Positions 42,222-51,161 are shown, numbered from the stretch's first letter. The stretch: DNA of 64,000 nt from Nocardia paucivorans NBRC 100373 (GCF_000308675.1 NZ_BAGE01000128.1:1-64000); one strand, 5' to 3'. Made by a program: numbers and translations. Notes: generated from the letters alone by a model not told the origin.

Positions 42222-43571
42222 ATGCGAAGTGGTGTGTGGGCCCGATCGGCGGCGGTGGTGATGGCCCTCGGGATGGTATTCACCGGGTTCGGTGCACCGC
42301 CGGCGTCGGCTAGTCCGCCCGATATCTCGGCGCCTGCCGGGCCGTGGGGGTCTTTCTACGATCCGCCCTCGGTGCTTCCGGGTGGGACGGCCGGGGATGT
42401 GATCCGCGAACAACCCTTCACCCCCGTCCTGTCGATTCCGTCGGCAACGGGAACCTTTCCCGGTTCGGCGCGACGCATCATGTACCGCAGCATCGACGAC
42501 ACCGGTCGCGCGATTGCGGTGACCGGCACCTATTTCGAGCCCGATGTTCCGTGGGCGGGTAACGGGCCGCGTCCCTTGGTGTCGCTGGCCTCGGGAACGA
42601 TCGGCGCGGGTCGCCAGTGCGCGCCCTCGATCGCCATGCAGTCGCTGGTGCGCTACAGTCCGCCGTTGGATGTGTCGATCGCCTACGAACAGGCGGCCGT
42701 CGCCTACCTGCTGGCGCGGGGGATCGCCGTCGTCTTCACCGATTACGTGGGTCTGGGCACTCCGGGCCCGCACCCCTACGGCAACCGGACCGCCTCGGCG
42801 CGTGCGGTCATCGACGCGGCCCGAGCCGCTCAACGACTTCCGAGGACCTCGTTGAGCTCGGAAGGCCCGATCGGATTCTGGGGCTACTCCCAGGGCGGCC
42901 ATGCCGCGGCGGCCGCCGCGGAACTGCAGCCGACCTACGCCCCGGAGCTGAATGTGCGGGGCACCTATGCCGGAGCTCCGCCCGTGAAGCTCGACGACAC
43001 CCTGGCCCGGGCGGAAGGAAGCACCCTCATCGGGGTCGTCGGCTATTTCCTCAACGGCGCAATGCGCACGAACCCGGAGATCGGACCGGTTCTCGACCGT
43101 GTTCTCAACGACCGGGGCCATGTCATGATGCGCGATACCGCCGGCCAATGTGTTGGGGAGACCCTGCTGAACTACTCGTTTCAGCGCACCTCGCAATGGA
43201 CGAAAACCGGTGAATCCCTGGGCGCCGCAGTTGTCGATGACCCGGTCGGCCGGCGCGTCGTCGAGGATCAGGCCGTCGGAAACCTGACTCCCACCGCGCC
43301 GGTTCTCCTCGCGTCCAATGTCAACGACGACGCGGTCCCCTACAACCGCGTGTACGACCTCGCGCAAGCCTGGTGTGGACGCGGGGTGCCGGTCACGCTG
43401 GAGACCATCGAGTTGCCGCCGATTCTTCCGGGGACCGCGGTGGGGCACGGGATCCCCGAATTCGCCAATGTGCCCGCGGCGGCGGCATGGATGATCGATC
43501 GTTTCAACGGGATCGCGGCCCCGTCCTGTGGTCCGGAGCCGGTCGGCGACACCGCACCGCGGGCGGGGTGA
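42222..43571 (+). CDS. Secreted lipase (PF03583-type)
   Basis: 449 aa. The ATG at 42222 follows GGAG and opens a signal peptide (basic MRSGVWAR, hydrophobic core to residue 24, PPASA cleavage near 30). The alpha/beta-hydrolase core shows the nucleophile Ser223 in GYSQGG, an acid in NVNDDAVPY and the base His in VGHGIPEF. This family of secreted lipases is multiplied in Nocardia and Rhodococcus and acts on triacylglycerols or polyesters. Four or more cysteines may stabilise the mature protein. The stop codon lies in the loop of a hairpin terminator. Confidence 0.88.
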   Translation: MRSGVWARSAAVVMALGMVFTGFGAPPASASPPDISAPAGPWGSFYDPPSVLPGGTAGDVIREQPFTPVLSIPSATGTFPGSARRIMYRSIDDTGRAIAVTGTYFEPDVPWAGNGPRPLVSLASGTIGAGRQCAPSIAMQSLVRYSPPLDVSIAYEQAAVAYLLARGIAVVFTDYVGLGTPGPHPYGNRTASARAVIDAARAAQRLPRTSLSSEGPIGFWGYSQGGHAAAAAAELQPTYAPELNVRGTYAGAPPVKLDDTLARAEGSTLIGVVGYFLNGAMRTNPEIGPVLDRVLNDRGHVMMRDTAGQCVGETLLNYSFQRTSQWTKTGESLGAAVVDDPVGRRVVEDQAVGNLTPTAPVLLASNVNDDAVPYNRVYDLAQAWCGRGVPVTLETIELPPILPGTAVGHGIPEFANVPAAAAWMIDRFNGIAAPSCGPEPVGDTAPRAG

Positions 43572-43586
43572 CCGTCCCGCCCGCGG
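43557..43586. terminator. Perfect 11-bp hairpin with the lipase stop in its loop
   Basis: CCGCGGGCGGG (43557-43567) pairs with 43576-43586; the 8-base loop holds TGA (43569-43571). It sits between convergent genes (lipase and the ArsI-like gene ending at 43596), so it may act for both. Confidence 0.65.
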
Positions 43587-43595
43587 TCGAGGGGG

Positions 43596-44138
43596 TCACA
43601 CCCTCGAGGCGGCTTCCGTCGCCGTGCTTCGGCAATCCCGGATGTCGACTGCGGGTGCGCAGCACGCCGCCGGAGCCTCGGTCGCCGTCTCGGATGCGGA
43701 CCGGCGGCGACCGTTGGTGCCGCAACACGTCGGTGCCGTGTCGTCGTCCGGTGCCGGCGCGGCGCCGAAGTCCTCGGTATCGGCCAGGACCGTGTAGATC
43801 TCCCACCGTTCGCCGTTCGGGCCGGTCACCCACACCTTGTCCTGGGTGGCGTAACAACATGTGGTCGCGATCTGCTCCTCGGTGAACAACCCGGCCTGTG
43901 ACAGGCGCGCGATCTCGGCCCGGACCTGCTGTGTGGACTCCACCTCGACGCCGAGATGGTTCACATTGCCACCGCGGCCGGGGTTCTCGACGAGTACCAG
44001 CTTCAGCGGCGGTTCGTCGATTGCGAAGTTCGCGTAGCCGGGCTTGCGTTTGGCCGGTTCGATGCCGAACAGGGTCGAGTAGAACCCGACCGCGGATTCC
44101 AGGTCGTCCACATCGAGTGCGAGCTGTATGCGGGACAT
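43596..44138 (-). CDS. ArsI/CadI-type VOC dioxygenase (C-As lyase candidate)
   Basis: 180 aa. The VOC fold carries the metal triad of ArsI at Gln5, His61 and Glu113, and the vicinal pair Cys94-Cys95 (ATTCCYAT) that binds trivalent organoarsenicals in ArsI. A cysteine-containing tail (residues 140-170, CCGTNG and AACCAP) is an extra metalloid-binding candidate. ArsI cleaves the carbon-arsenic bond of methylarsenite; CadI is the mycobacterial cadmium-induced relative. Start 44138 (MSRIQLALDVDD) follows AGGTGGTG. It is divergent from an ArsR gene, the standard layout for metalloid induction. Confidence 0.85.
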   Translation of the reverse strand: MSRIQLALDVDDLESAVGFYSTLFGIEPAKRKPGYANFAIDEPPLKLVLVENPGRGGNVNHLGVEVESTQQVRAEIARLSQAGLFTEEQIATTCCYATQDKVWVTGPNGERWEIYTVLADTEDFGAAPAPDDDTAPTCCGTNGRRRSASETATEAPAACCAPAVDIRDCRSTATEAASRV

Positions 44139-44160
44139 TGCCACCACCACCTTTTTGATG

Positions 44161-44205
44161 TATGTCGAATTTCTGACAGCGCCAGTCTGCCACCTTTTCG
44201 ACATA
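44161..44205. promoter_or_regulatory. ArsR operator in the ArsI/ArsR gap
   Basis: TATGTCGAA (44161-44169) and TTCGACATA (44197-44205) form a perfect inverted pair with 27 bases between them. Each half could be part of an ArsR site for its own divergent promoter. The DNA around is richer in A/T than the genes. Confidence 0.6.
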
Positions 44206-44232
44206 AGTCAATAATCTCGATAGCATGGCTTC

Positions 44233-44592
44233 ATGCCCAAAGCGTTGCCCGTGATCGATACGACCGCTCCCGTCTGCTGCCCACCCGTGGCGGCCGAACC
44301 GGTCGACGACGAGGCCGCTCTACATGTCGCGCTCCGGTTGAAGGCCCTTGCCGACCCGGTTCGGGTGAAACTGATGTCACTGCTGTTGACCGGACCGGAC
44401 GCCGGACGTAACGGTGGGGAACTCGCGGAGGCGGTCGGACTGTCCGAATCGACGGTCAGTCATCACCTTTCCCAACTGCGCAAAGCGGGTCTGATTCACT
44501 CGGAACGTCGCGGTATGAACGTCATCCACCGTGCCCACCGCGACGCTCTGGCTGCGCTCTGTCTCGTTCTCGACCCCAACTGCTGCCGGTAA
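44233..44592 (+). CDS. ArsR/SmtB family metalloregulator
   Basis: 119 aa. Winged helix: ALADPVRVKLMSLLLTG, GGELAEAVGLSESTVSHHLS and the wing SERRGMNVIHRAH. Three cysteine sites could sense metalloid: Cys15-Cys16 near the N-terminus (as in CgArsR1 of Corynebacterium), Cys110, and Cys117-Cys118 at the very end. CgArsR1 also uses Cys55, which is Pro here, so the C-terminal cysteines may replace it. Divergent from the ArsI-like gene, with the inverted pair between them; arsenite or cadmium should release it from DNA. No arsenite pump gene is in the window. Confidence 0.9.
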   Translation: MPKALPVIDTTAPVCCPPVAAEPVDDEAALHVALRLKALADPVRVKLMSLLLTGPDAGRNGGELAEAVGLSESTVSHHLSQLRKAGLIHSERRGMNVIHRAHRDALAALCLVLDPNCCR

Positions 44593-44783
44593 CCCGCATT
44601 CGCACTTCCCGGGCTCCCGGCCGGGCCTATCGCGCACGACGAACCGCTGCGGCGTCGTCATCTGCGAGGTCACCGATGACACGCAGCGTTGTCGGAGGTC
44701 CGATTCGTGCGCAACGGTCGACAGGGTCCGGGAGTTGTCGGGGCGGGGTGGCTCCTCGGGCCGGGGCAACTACGCTCGGACAG

Positions 44784-45446
44784 ATGTCGGAGCAGCCCGC
44801 GGATAACCGATCCATGCGCGAGCGCATGATGTCCGGAGACCTCTATCGCGCCGACGACCCCGAGCTGGTCGAGCAGAGTCTGCGCGCCATGGATCTGATG
44901 GAAGCGTTCAATGCCACGCCGATGCGCGATGCCGCTCGGCGACGATCCCTACTGGCCGAACTGCTCGGCGCGATCGGCGACGCCACGGAGATTCGGCCAC
45001 CCTTGCGGGTCGATTACGGTCGCCATATTCGTATCGGGGCCCGTACATTCGTCAACTTCGGCCTGGTGGCCTTGGATGTCGCGTCGATCACGATCGGAGA
45101 CGACGTGCAGATCGGCACCAATGTGCAGCTGCTCACGCCGACCCATCCGCTCGACCCCGCGCAACGTCGCGCGAAATGGGAGGCCGCCGCACCGATCGTC
45201 ATTGCCGACAATGTCTGGCTGGGAAGTGGGGCGATCATTCTGCCCGGTGTGACGATCGGTGAGAACACCGTGGTGGGAGCCGGTTCGGTGGTCACCCGTG
45301 ATCTACCGCCGAATGTCGTTGCGGTGGGCAACCCGGCGCGGGTGGTTCGTACCCTCACATCCTCCGACGCGGATCGACGCCCCCCGGTAGCGTTCCGGGA
45401 CGGGAGGTTCGGGTTCGAAGCGTGCCCGCCGAACGCACTCGGATAG
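44784..45446 (+). CDS. Maltose/galactoside O-acetyltransferase-like hexapeptide acyltransferase
   Basis: 220 aa. N-terminal maltose-acetyltransferase domain (MRERMMSGDLYRADDPELVE, residues 11-70) followed by left-handed beta-helix hexapeptide repeats (VALDVASITIGDDVQIGTNV, IVIADNVWLGSGAIILPGVT, IGENTVVGAGSVVTRDLPPN). His in LLTPTHPLD is the catalytic base of the family. It transfers acetyl from acetyl-CoA to a sugar or related hydroxyl. The start is uncertain: ATG 44784 or 44814. It is a single gene with no sugar-pathway neighbour. Confidence 0.88.
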   Translation: MSEQPADNRSMRERMMSGDLYRADDPELVEQSLRAMDLMEAFNATPMRDAARRRSLLAELLGAIGDATEIRPPLRVDYGRHIRIGARTFVNFGLVALDVASITIGDDVQIGTNVQLLTPTHPLDPAQRRAKWEAAAPIVIADNVWLGSGAIILPGVTIGENTVVGAGSVVTRDLPPNVVAVGNPARVVRTLTSSDADRRPPVAFRDGRFGFEACPPNALG

Positions 45447-45796
45447 CGCGCTCGCGCAGTGTGATACAGCGCATGCCGGACGAGGAGATCGATGCCGCCC
45501 GCGCCGCCGATCGGATCACCACCGCGCATTTCCGGGCCGGCGGACGGGTGATCGCCACCATGTGCACCGGGATGGCCCAGTGGTTCCACGAGAGAGGGAT
45601 GACCCGCCCGAGGGAATCGCCGCGCAATACGGAGAATTCGCCCTCGGCCTGTTGGGAGCGAATCGGGTGGGATCGGATGTGCGGTCCTGAGGGGTCGACC
45701 CCTATCGCATCGCTCGCGGGTGGCAAAGCCGGTGGTTCGGCGGTGCGAATACTGCCCTCTCGCATCGGCCGACACGGGTGCCCCGCGAAAATTTGA
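45447..45796. other. Intergenic region before the SoxR box
   Basis: A plus-strand frame runs 45422-45796, but it begins inside the acetyltransferase gene, has no binding site and shows no recognised motif. I treat it as not coding. No palindrome is visible before 45797. Confidence 0.5.
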
Positions 45797-45814
45797 CCTC
45801 AACAATAGTTGAGG
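45797..45814. promoter_or_regulatory. SoxR-box-like operator upstream of the FMN reductase
   Basis: CCTCAACAATAGTTGAGG matches the 18-bp SoxR site (CCTCAA, six bases, TTGAGG) in length and arm sequence, with 7-bp perfect arms. TTGACC (45793-45798) overlaps it as a -35 element, as in E. coli soxS. It lies 60 bases before the ATG at 45874. Confidence 0.75.
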
Positions 45815-45873
45815 AAGCAGGGTGGGGTGTGTGCGGTCTACGTGGCCGCCGAGCACACGAAGGGAATACAGCA

Positions 45874-46470
45874 ATGACGATGGCAACACCCACTACCGAT
45901 ACGTCCACCCCGCCGCTGCGGATCGCGGTGGTGCTCGGCAGCGCACGGGTGGGACGTTTCACGCCCATTGTGGCCGACTGGTTCTCGAATCGGGTGAGCG
46001 CACGCCCTGATATCGAGATCACTGTCATCGACGTGGGGGCGATGGAGTTGCCGCACTCGTTCGGTGAGCCTGTGCCGGGCGGCGACGATATACGGGCGGC
46101 TCTCGCCGCCGCCGATGCGTTCGTGATCATCACTCCGGAGTACAACCACAGCTATCCGGCAGCCCTGAAGAACCTTATCGATGCGCACAATCGGGAATGG
46201 CATGCGAAACCGGTCGGCTTCATCAGCTACGGCGGGATATCGGGTGGTCTGCGAGCGGTGGAGCATCTGCGCGGTGTTTTCGCCGAACTCCACGCCGTTA
46301 CGGTGCGCGATACCGTCAGCTTCCACAATCCGTGGGGGCAGATCGACGAGCAGGGCGCTCTGATAACCGATCCGGCCGCCGATACCGCGGCGAAAACCTT
46401 GCTGGACCAACTGGTTTGGTGGGGGGAGACATTACGCGCCGGGCGTGCGGCTCGCCCCTACGGCCGATAG
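45874..46470 (+). CDS. NADPH-dependent FMN reductase-like flavoprotein
   Basis: 198 aa. Flavodoxin-like fold of the NADPH-dependent FMN/azo/quinone reductase family: AVVLGSARVGRFTPIVADWF (FMN-phosphate loop) and FVIITPEYNHSYPAALKNLI (flavin-binding PEYNxSxP motif), then GFISYGGISGGLRAVEHLR. It reduces quinones or chromate-like acceptors with NADPH. GAAGGGAA precedes ATG 45874. The SoxR-type box fits known SoxR control of a reductase of this family (SCO2478) in Streptomyces coelicolor, so induction by redox-cycling compounds is likely. No soxR gene is in the window. Confidence 0.88.
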   Translation: MTMATPTTDTSTPPLRIAVVLGSARVGRFTPIVADWFSNRVSARPDIEITVIDVGAMELPHSFGEPVPGGDDIRAALAAADAFVIITPEYNHSYPAALKNLIDAHNREWHAKPVGFISYGGISGGLRAVEHLRGVFAELHAVTVRDTVSFHNPWGQIDEQGALITDPAADTAAKTLLDQLVWWGETLRAGRAARPYGR

Positions 46471-46535
46471 GGCCATCGAGACGGTCACCACGCTCGGTGG
46501 TGCACCACCGATGTCATCCGAACGGCTATCGGGAA

Positions 46536-46603
46536 ATCGGTCGCAGGAAGGATTACCCATCGGTCGCAGGAAGGATTACCCATCGGTCGCGGGATGGATT
46601 ACG
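46536..46603. repeat. 23-bp tandem repeat, about 2.7 copies, before the GT39 gene
   Basis: Copies at 46536-46558 and 46559-46581 are identical (start ATCGGTCGCAGGAAGGATTA); a third begins at 46582 but has GGGATGG in place of AGGAAGG. Each contains an AGGAAGG resembling a ribosome binding site, though the real one is at 46648-46653. Confidence 0.7.
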
Positions 46604-46658
46604 CGGGAAGCGGCCGGCTGTACCGTCGGAGAGGCTGCCCGGATCGTCAGGAGTATTC

Positions 46659-48194
46659 GTGACCGCAACCGCCGATATCGAGAAACGCCCGTCGCATCCA
46701 TCGACGCTCCCGTCGCCGGCCGCGGTCCGAGTGGCCGCGGTCGGCGCGGTCTCGGCCATCGTATTGACACTGTCGGCGACCCGGTACGGGTACTTCGGCG
46801 ACGAGCTCTATTTTCTCGCCGCGGGACGGCGCCTGTCGTGGGGGTATGCCGACCAGGGGCCGATGCTGCCGTTGTTGGCGCGAATCATGGACACCCTCGT
46901 CCCCGGATCGCTGGTCGCGCTGCGACTACCGGCCATTGCGGCGACCGTACTCGCGGTGGTGCTGTGCGCCGCGATCGCCCGGGAATTCGGCGGCGGTCGC
47001 ACGGCACAGACACTGACCGCGCTCGCCTACGCGACCTCGTCGTTTTTGCTGATGCAGGGCAAGAACCTGTCCACCAACGCGATCGATACCGCGTTGTGGG
47101 TCGTGATCACCTGGTTGGTGGTGCGGTGGGTGCGTACCCGCCGCGATCGGCTGTTGTTGTTCGCGGCGCTGGTGACCGCTGTCGATATGCAGGTCAAATG
47201 GCTCATCCCGTTCTTCTGGATCGCGGTTGTGGTGTCCGCATCGGTATTCGGCCCGCGACAACTGGTGCGCCGACCCCTGCTGTGGTTCGGCGGGCTCGTG
47301 GTACTCGTGACCACCGTGCCGTCTCTGCTCTGGCAGGCTCGTCACGGTTGGCCGCAGATAGCGCTGGGTGCGGTGATCAGCGAGGAAAGCGGCGTGCTCG
47401 GCGGTCGGTTGCTGTTCATCCCATTGGCGGTGATCTGCGCGGGAACAGCGGGCGCGGTTCTGTTGTGCTACGGGATGTGGGCGTTGCTGCGGACGCCGTC
47501 GTTACGCGAGTACCGGTTTCTCGGTGTGGCCACGCTGTTGATCGCCGGGGCATTCCTGGTTCTCGGCGGACGTATCTACTACGTCGCGGGGATGTACGCG
47601 GTGGTGTTCGGGGCAGGTGCGGTGGCCCTGACACAGCGCTGGGAGTGGGTCCGGTCCATCACGCGGAAACGGCTGATGAGCGGGACCGGATGGGTGCTGG
47701 TCGCCGTCTCGGCACTTCTGGTGGTCTGGTCGACACCATGGCAGGACCCGGCACGGATATCGCCGCCGGCCAGTGATCTCGAGGCGGCGTTGAACATCGG
47801 CCTCTACGGCGAGTTCGGTTGGCCGGAACTGGCCGCCGGTGTGATCGCGGCCTACGAATCACTGAGCCCGCCGGAGCGGGCGGATACGGCCGTGATCACC
47901 GAGACGTACTGGCAGGCGGGGGCGCTGGACCAATTGGCTCGCGATCGTCTCCCGTCGATTCACAGCCCCAGCCGTGGATTCGGTTACTTCGAGGCGCCGC
48001 CCGAGGTGGCGAACTATATCTGCGTGGGCGGCGACCAGGACCGGATGCAGACCCAGTTCGCGGTGCTGGAACCGATCGGTCGAGTCGATACGCGCCTGGG
48101 ATTTCTCACCAACACTCGGGATGTGACGATATGGAAGTGCGCGAAGCCCCGCGCGCAGTGGTCCAGGGTCTGGTCGGAGTGGATGCATCTGTAG
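46659..48194 (+). CDS. GT39-family membrane glycosyltransferase
   Basis: 511 aa, start GTG 46659 with CAGGAG 5 bases before it. Eleven or so hydrophobic segments. The first luminal loop has the family motif RYGYFGDELYFLAAGRRLSW then GYADQGPMLPLL, in which Asp-Glu is the catalytic acidic pair of ArnT/PMT-type enzymes. These use polyprenyl-phosphate sugars to modify lipids or proteins outside the membrane. The C-terminal 130 residues form a soluble domain (from about 385). Partner genes for making the lipid donor are not adjacent. Confidence 0.85.
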   Translation: MTATADIEKRPSHPSTLPSPAAVRVAAVGAVSAIVLTLSATRYGYFGDELYFLAAGRRLSWGYADQGPMLPLLARIMDTLVPGSLVALRLPAIAATVLAVVLCAAIAREFGGGRTAQTLTALAYATSSFLLMQGKNLSTNAIDTALWVVITWLVVRWVRTRRDRLLLFAALVTAVDMQVKWLIPFFWIAVVVSASVFGPRQLVRRPLLWFGGLVVLVTTVPSLLWQARHGWPQIALGAVISEESGVLGGRLLFIPLAVICAGTAGAVLLCYGMWALLRTPSLREYRFLGVATLLIAGAFLVLGGRIYYVAGMYAVVFGAGAVALTQRWEWVRSITRKRLMSGTGWVLVAVSALLVVWSTPWQDPARISPPASDLEAALNIGLYGEFGWPELAAGVIAAYESLSPPERADTAVITETYWQAGALDQLARDRLPSIHSPSRGFGYFEAPPEVANYICVGGDQDRMQTQFAVLEPIGRVDTRLGFLTNTRDVTIWKCAKPRAQWSRVWSEWMHL

Positions 48195-48218
48195 TAGGTC
48201 GTGTAAGTCGGTCGCGAG

Positions 48219-49187
48219 TCAGATCTCGAGTATTTCCTCGATGGAGCGGCGCGGTGTGTCGGCAAGTGGTGCCGACGTGCGGGGACTCCACCCCACCCGA
48301 ACCATGGTCTGCGGATAGGCGCAGTTGTGGAGCAGGGAGGTTTGGATTTCCCGCCGCAGCTCGGGTAGGCCGAGCGGTTCGGTTTGCAGGCTGGTGGCCA
48401 GACCGAGGCTCGTCGCGGTGAGCAGCAATACGCTGGTCGCCTCTCCGGCGCGCAGTTGCGCCGCACGATCGTCGTAGGCGGTGCCGATGAGCAGCCACTG
48501 CGCGCCGTCCGGTGCGTCGAGGGGATCGATCAAGGTCGGTCGGGCGAAGGTCCGAAGCGGGATTTCGGCACCCGGTCGCGGCGGTGGGGTGTTCTGGGAT
48601 GGCACACCGTCGGTGCCACGCACTCGGCCACTCCAGGTGGCGATCTCGTCCTGGTACTCCCGGTCGATGGCATGTTCGATGACGGCCTCCCGCATGGGCC
48701 GCGCCAGCAACGGCAGCATGCGATCCGGTACCTGCCGGATGGCCGCGCCGAGCGCGGAAACCCGAGTGGCCATCGCGCGAATATAGCGGGCGGGGATCGG
48801 TCGGCAGAGGTAACGACGGCGGTCGGTGCGCCGTAACAGGATGGCCGCCGCCAGATCGATATCGTCGTTGGTGGGCAGGGCGGGAGTGGGGTGTACCACG
48901 GCGAGATATTCGGGAACCCCGGGATCCGGGCAGCGGTCGACGGTGGTGGCCCAACCGAGCGCGGTCAAGGCCACCCGCAGATGGTGCAGTGTGGTGCCGC
49001 AGCTGATGACGAGTGCCCGTTGGAAGGGGTCGGTGGCGGTCAGATGGCGGTCGGTGTCCGCGAACAGATGCATACCCTCGGAGTCGATACGCCATCGCCA
49101 GGGCTGACTGTTGTGGACCGAGGGCGCGCGCACTGCCAGACCGAGTGCGATTTCGATGGTCTGACGATCCGGGTTCGGACATGACAT
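48219..49187 (-). CDS. Acg-like NAD(P)H nitroreductase
   Basis: 322 aa from ATG 49187 (AAGGGA upstream). Two tandem FMN-nitroreductase-like halves, with the opening LGLAVRAPSVHNSQPWRWRI typical of the Acg/Rv2032 family and of the dormancy regulon in Mycobacterium. Later motifs: LLRRTDRRRYLCRPIP and LLLTATSLGLATSLQTEPLG. Acg in M. tuberculosis binds FMN but shows poor nitroreductase activity, so flavin storage or detoxification is possible here. Divergent from the catalase, with 284 bases between; I see no DosR box that I would trust. Confidence 0.88.
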   Translation of the reverse strand: MSCPNPDRQTIEIALGLAVRAPSVHNSQPWRWRIDSEGMHLFADTDRHLTATDPFQRALVISCGTTLHHLRVALTALGWATTVDRCPDPGVPEYLAVVHPTPALPTNDDIDLAAAILLRRTDRRRYLCRPIPARYIRAMATRVSALGAAIRQVPDRMLPLLARPMREAVIEHAIDREYQDEIATWSGRVRGTDGVPSQNTPPPRPGAEIPLRTFARPTLIDPLDAPDGAQWLLIGTAYDDRAAQLRAGEATSVLLLTATSLGLATSLQTEPLGLPELRREIQTSLLHNCAYPQTMVRVGWSPRTSAPLADTPRRSIEEILEI

Positions 49188-49471
49188 GGCGGCGTATCCC
49201 TTCGGTCGTATGTGGTTTTCGCCGGGTGGCCCGGACGGGCAGCGGGAGGCGATATGGGTACGCGCCCGAGTCGCGGCCGCCGCGCCGATGCCGGGTGGGG
49301 CTGTATCGGGCCGGCGGGACTTCTCGTATTCGAGAATAGGCATTTGCACCGGTCATAGCAGTAGTGGCGATGCATCGGACGAGCAGCGGTTTCGCATTCG
49401 GCGCCGCTGTTTGGGTCCGCCGTTGCGGGGTAAGCGCCTCGAAGCAGTCACCCATACGGAGGAGCGCAGCG

Positions 49472-51130
49472 ATGACCGACGTCGCGTCACCGGGCTCGGC
49501 GGGCGAAGACGACCGCCGCGTCCTCACCACCCGGCAGGGCCACCCTGTCCACGACAACCAGAACCAGCGCACCATCGGTGCCCGGGGACCGGCGACCCTG
49601 GAGAACTATCAGTTCTTGGAGAAGATCAGCCACTTCGACCGTGAACGCATCCCCGAACGGGTGGTGCACGCACGCGGCGCCGTCGCCTACGGCTATTTCG
49701 AGGCCACCGGCCGCTGGGGCGATGAACCGATCGAGAACTACACCCGCGCGAAAATCTTCGCCGAACCCGGGAAACGAACCGACCTGGCCGTGCGTTTCTC
49801 CACGGTCATCGGCGGCCGTGATTCCTCGGAAGTGGCCCGGGACCCGCGCGGTTTCGCGGTCAAGTTCTACACCGAGGACGGCAACTGGGATCTGGTCGGC
49901 AACAATCTGGGTGTGTTCTTCATTCGGGACGCGATCAAGTTCCCGGACGTGATCCACGCGCTCAAACCCGATCCGGTGACCTTCCGGCAGGAACCGGCCC
50001 GCATCTTCGACTTCATGTCCCAGACGCCGGAGTCGATGCACATGCTGGTGAATCTGTTCAGCCCCCGAGGTATCCCGGCCAACTACCGCACCCAACAGGG
50101 TTTCGGGGTCAACACCTACAAATGGGTGAATGCCGAGGGCAAGACCCACCTGGTCAAATACCATTGGATTCCGAAGGCCGGCGTGCGCAGTCTCACCCAG
50201 TCCGATGCCGCGGCGATTCAGGCCGAGGACCTCGGCCACGCGAGCAAGGACCTGTACGAGCACATCGCGGCGGGTGACTACCCGGAATGGGAGCTGCGGG
50301 TGCAGCTCATGAGCGATGACGAGCATCCGGAGTTGAACTTCGACCCGCTCGACGACACCAAGGTATGGCCGGAGAACGAATTCCCACCCCAGCTCGTCGG
50401 CACGATGGTGTTGAACCGGAATGTGGACAACCACTTCCTGGAAAACGAACAGATCTCCTTCGGCACCGGTGTGCTGGTGGACGGGCTCGATTTCTCCGAC
50501 GACAAGATGCTGGTGGGACGCACCTTCTCTTATTCGGACACCCAACGTTACCGGGTGGGCCCGAACTATCTGCAACTGCCGGTCAACAGGCCGAAGCACG
50601 CCCATGTCGCCACCAACCAACAGGGCGGGCCGATGGCCTACGGCAACGATGACGTGGGGGAGAACCCGCATGTCAACTACGAACCGTCCATCACCGGCGG
50701 ATTACAGGAGGCGCGGCCACCGGCCCACGACGAGCAGGGGCCGCAGATAACCGGACGGTTGACGCGGAAACATATCCCTCGCACCAACGACTACGAACAG
50801 GCCGGTCAGCGTTTCCAACTCATGCACGCCTGGGAACAGGACGATCTGGTGACCAACCTGGTCGCCAATATCGGCCAGGCGGCCCGCGCGGTGCAGGAAC
50901 GGATGGTCTGGCATTTCTACATGTGCGACGACGAACTGGGACAGCGCGTGGGCGAGGGGCTCGGTATCACCGCCGACGATGTCCGTGATCTGGAGCCGTT
51001 GCCGAGCCAGACGCTGACCGAGGAGGAGCTGCAACGGGCGGCGAACCTCGGGAAGAACGGACCCCGTGACGTCGAGGGGTTGCAGATGACCCACTGTGTT
51101 CCGAACGAGCGCGAGGTGCACGCCGGCTGA
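49472..51130 (+). CDS. Haem catalase (KatA/KatE type, monofunctional)
   Basis: 552 aa from ATG 49472 (CGGAGGAG upstream). It decomposes H2O2. Motifs: the distal His in RVVHARGAVAYGYFEATG, Asn in LVGNNLGVFFIRDAIKF, and the proximal Tyr in FSYSDTQRYRVGPNYLQLPV. The sequence FSYSDTQRYR differs by one residue from the usual FSYPDTQRYR. The C-terminus is longer than that of the small (about 480 aa) catalases but lacks the flavodoxin domain of the large ones. With photolyase and nitroreductase nearby it forms a stress group; no OxyR or FurA gene is adjacent. Confidence 0.95.
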   Translation: MTDVASPGSAGEDDRRVLTTRQGHPVHDNQNQRTIGARGPATLENYQFLEKISHFDRERIPERVVHARGAVAYGYFEATGRWGDEPIENYTRAKIFAEPGKRTDLAVRFSTVIGGRDSSEVARDPRGFAVKFYTEDGNWDLVGNNLGVFFIRDAIKFPDVIHALKPDPVTFRQEPARIFDFMSQTPESMHMLVNLFSPRGIPANYRTQQGFGVNTYKWVNAEGKTHLVKYHWIPKAGVRSLTQSDAAAIQAEDLGHASKDLYEHIAAGDYPEWELRVQLMSDDEHPELNFDPLDDTKVWPENEFPPQLVGTMVLNRNVDNHFLENEQISFGTGVLVDGLDFSDDKMLVGRTFSYSDTQRYRVGPNYLQLPVNRPKHAHVATNQQGGPMAYGNDDVGENPHVNYEPSITGGLQEARPPAHDEQGPQITGRLTRKHIPRTNDYEQAGQRFQLMHAWEQDDLVTNLVANIGQAARAVQERMVWHFYMCDDELGQRVGEGLGITADDVRDLEPLPSQTLTEEELQRAANLGKNGPRDVEGLQMTHCVPNEREVHAG

Positions 51131-51161
51131 CCCCGGTCGACCACGCCCGGGCCGGGCCCGG

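Noticed and set aside
45422..45796. 124-codon frame after the acetyltransferase
   Set aside because: Starts inside the preceding gene, no ribosome binding site, no recognised motif.
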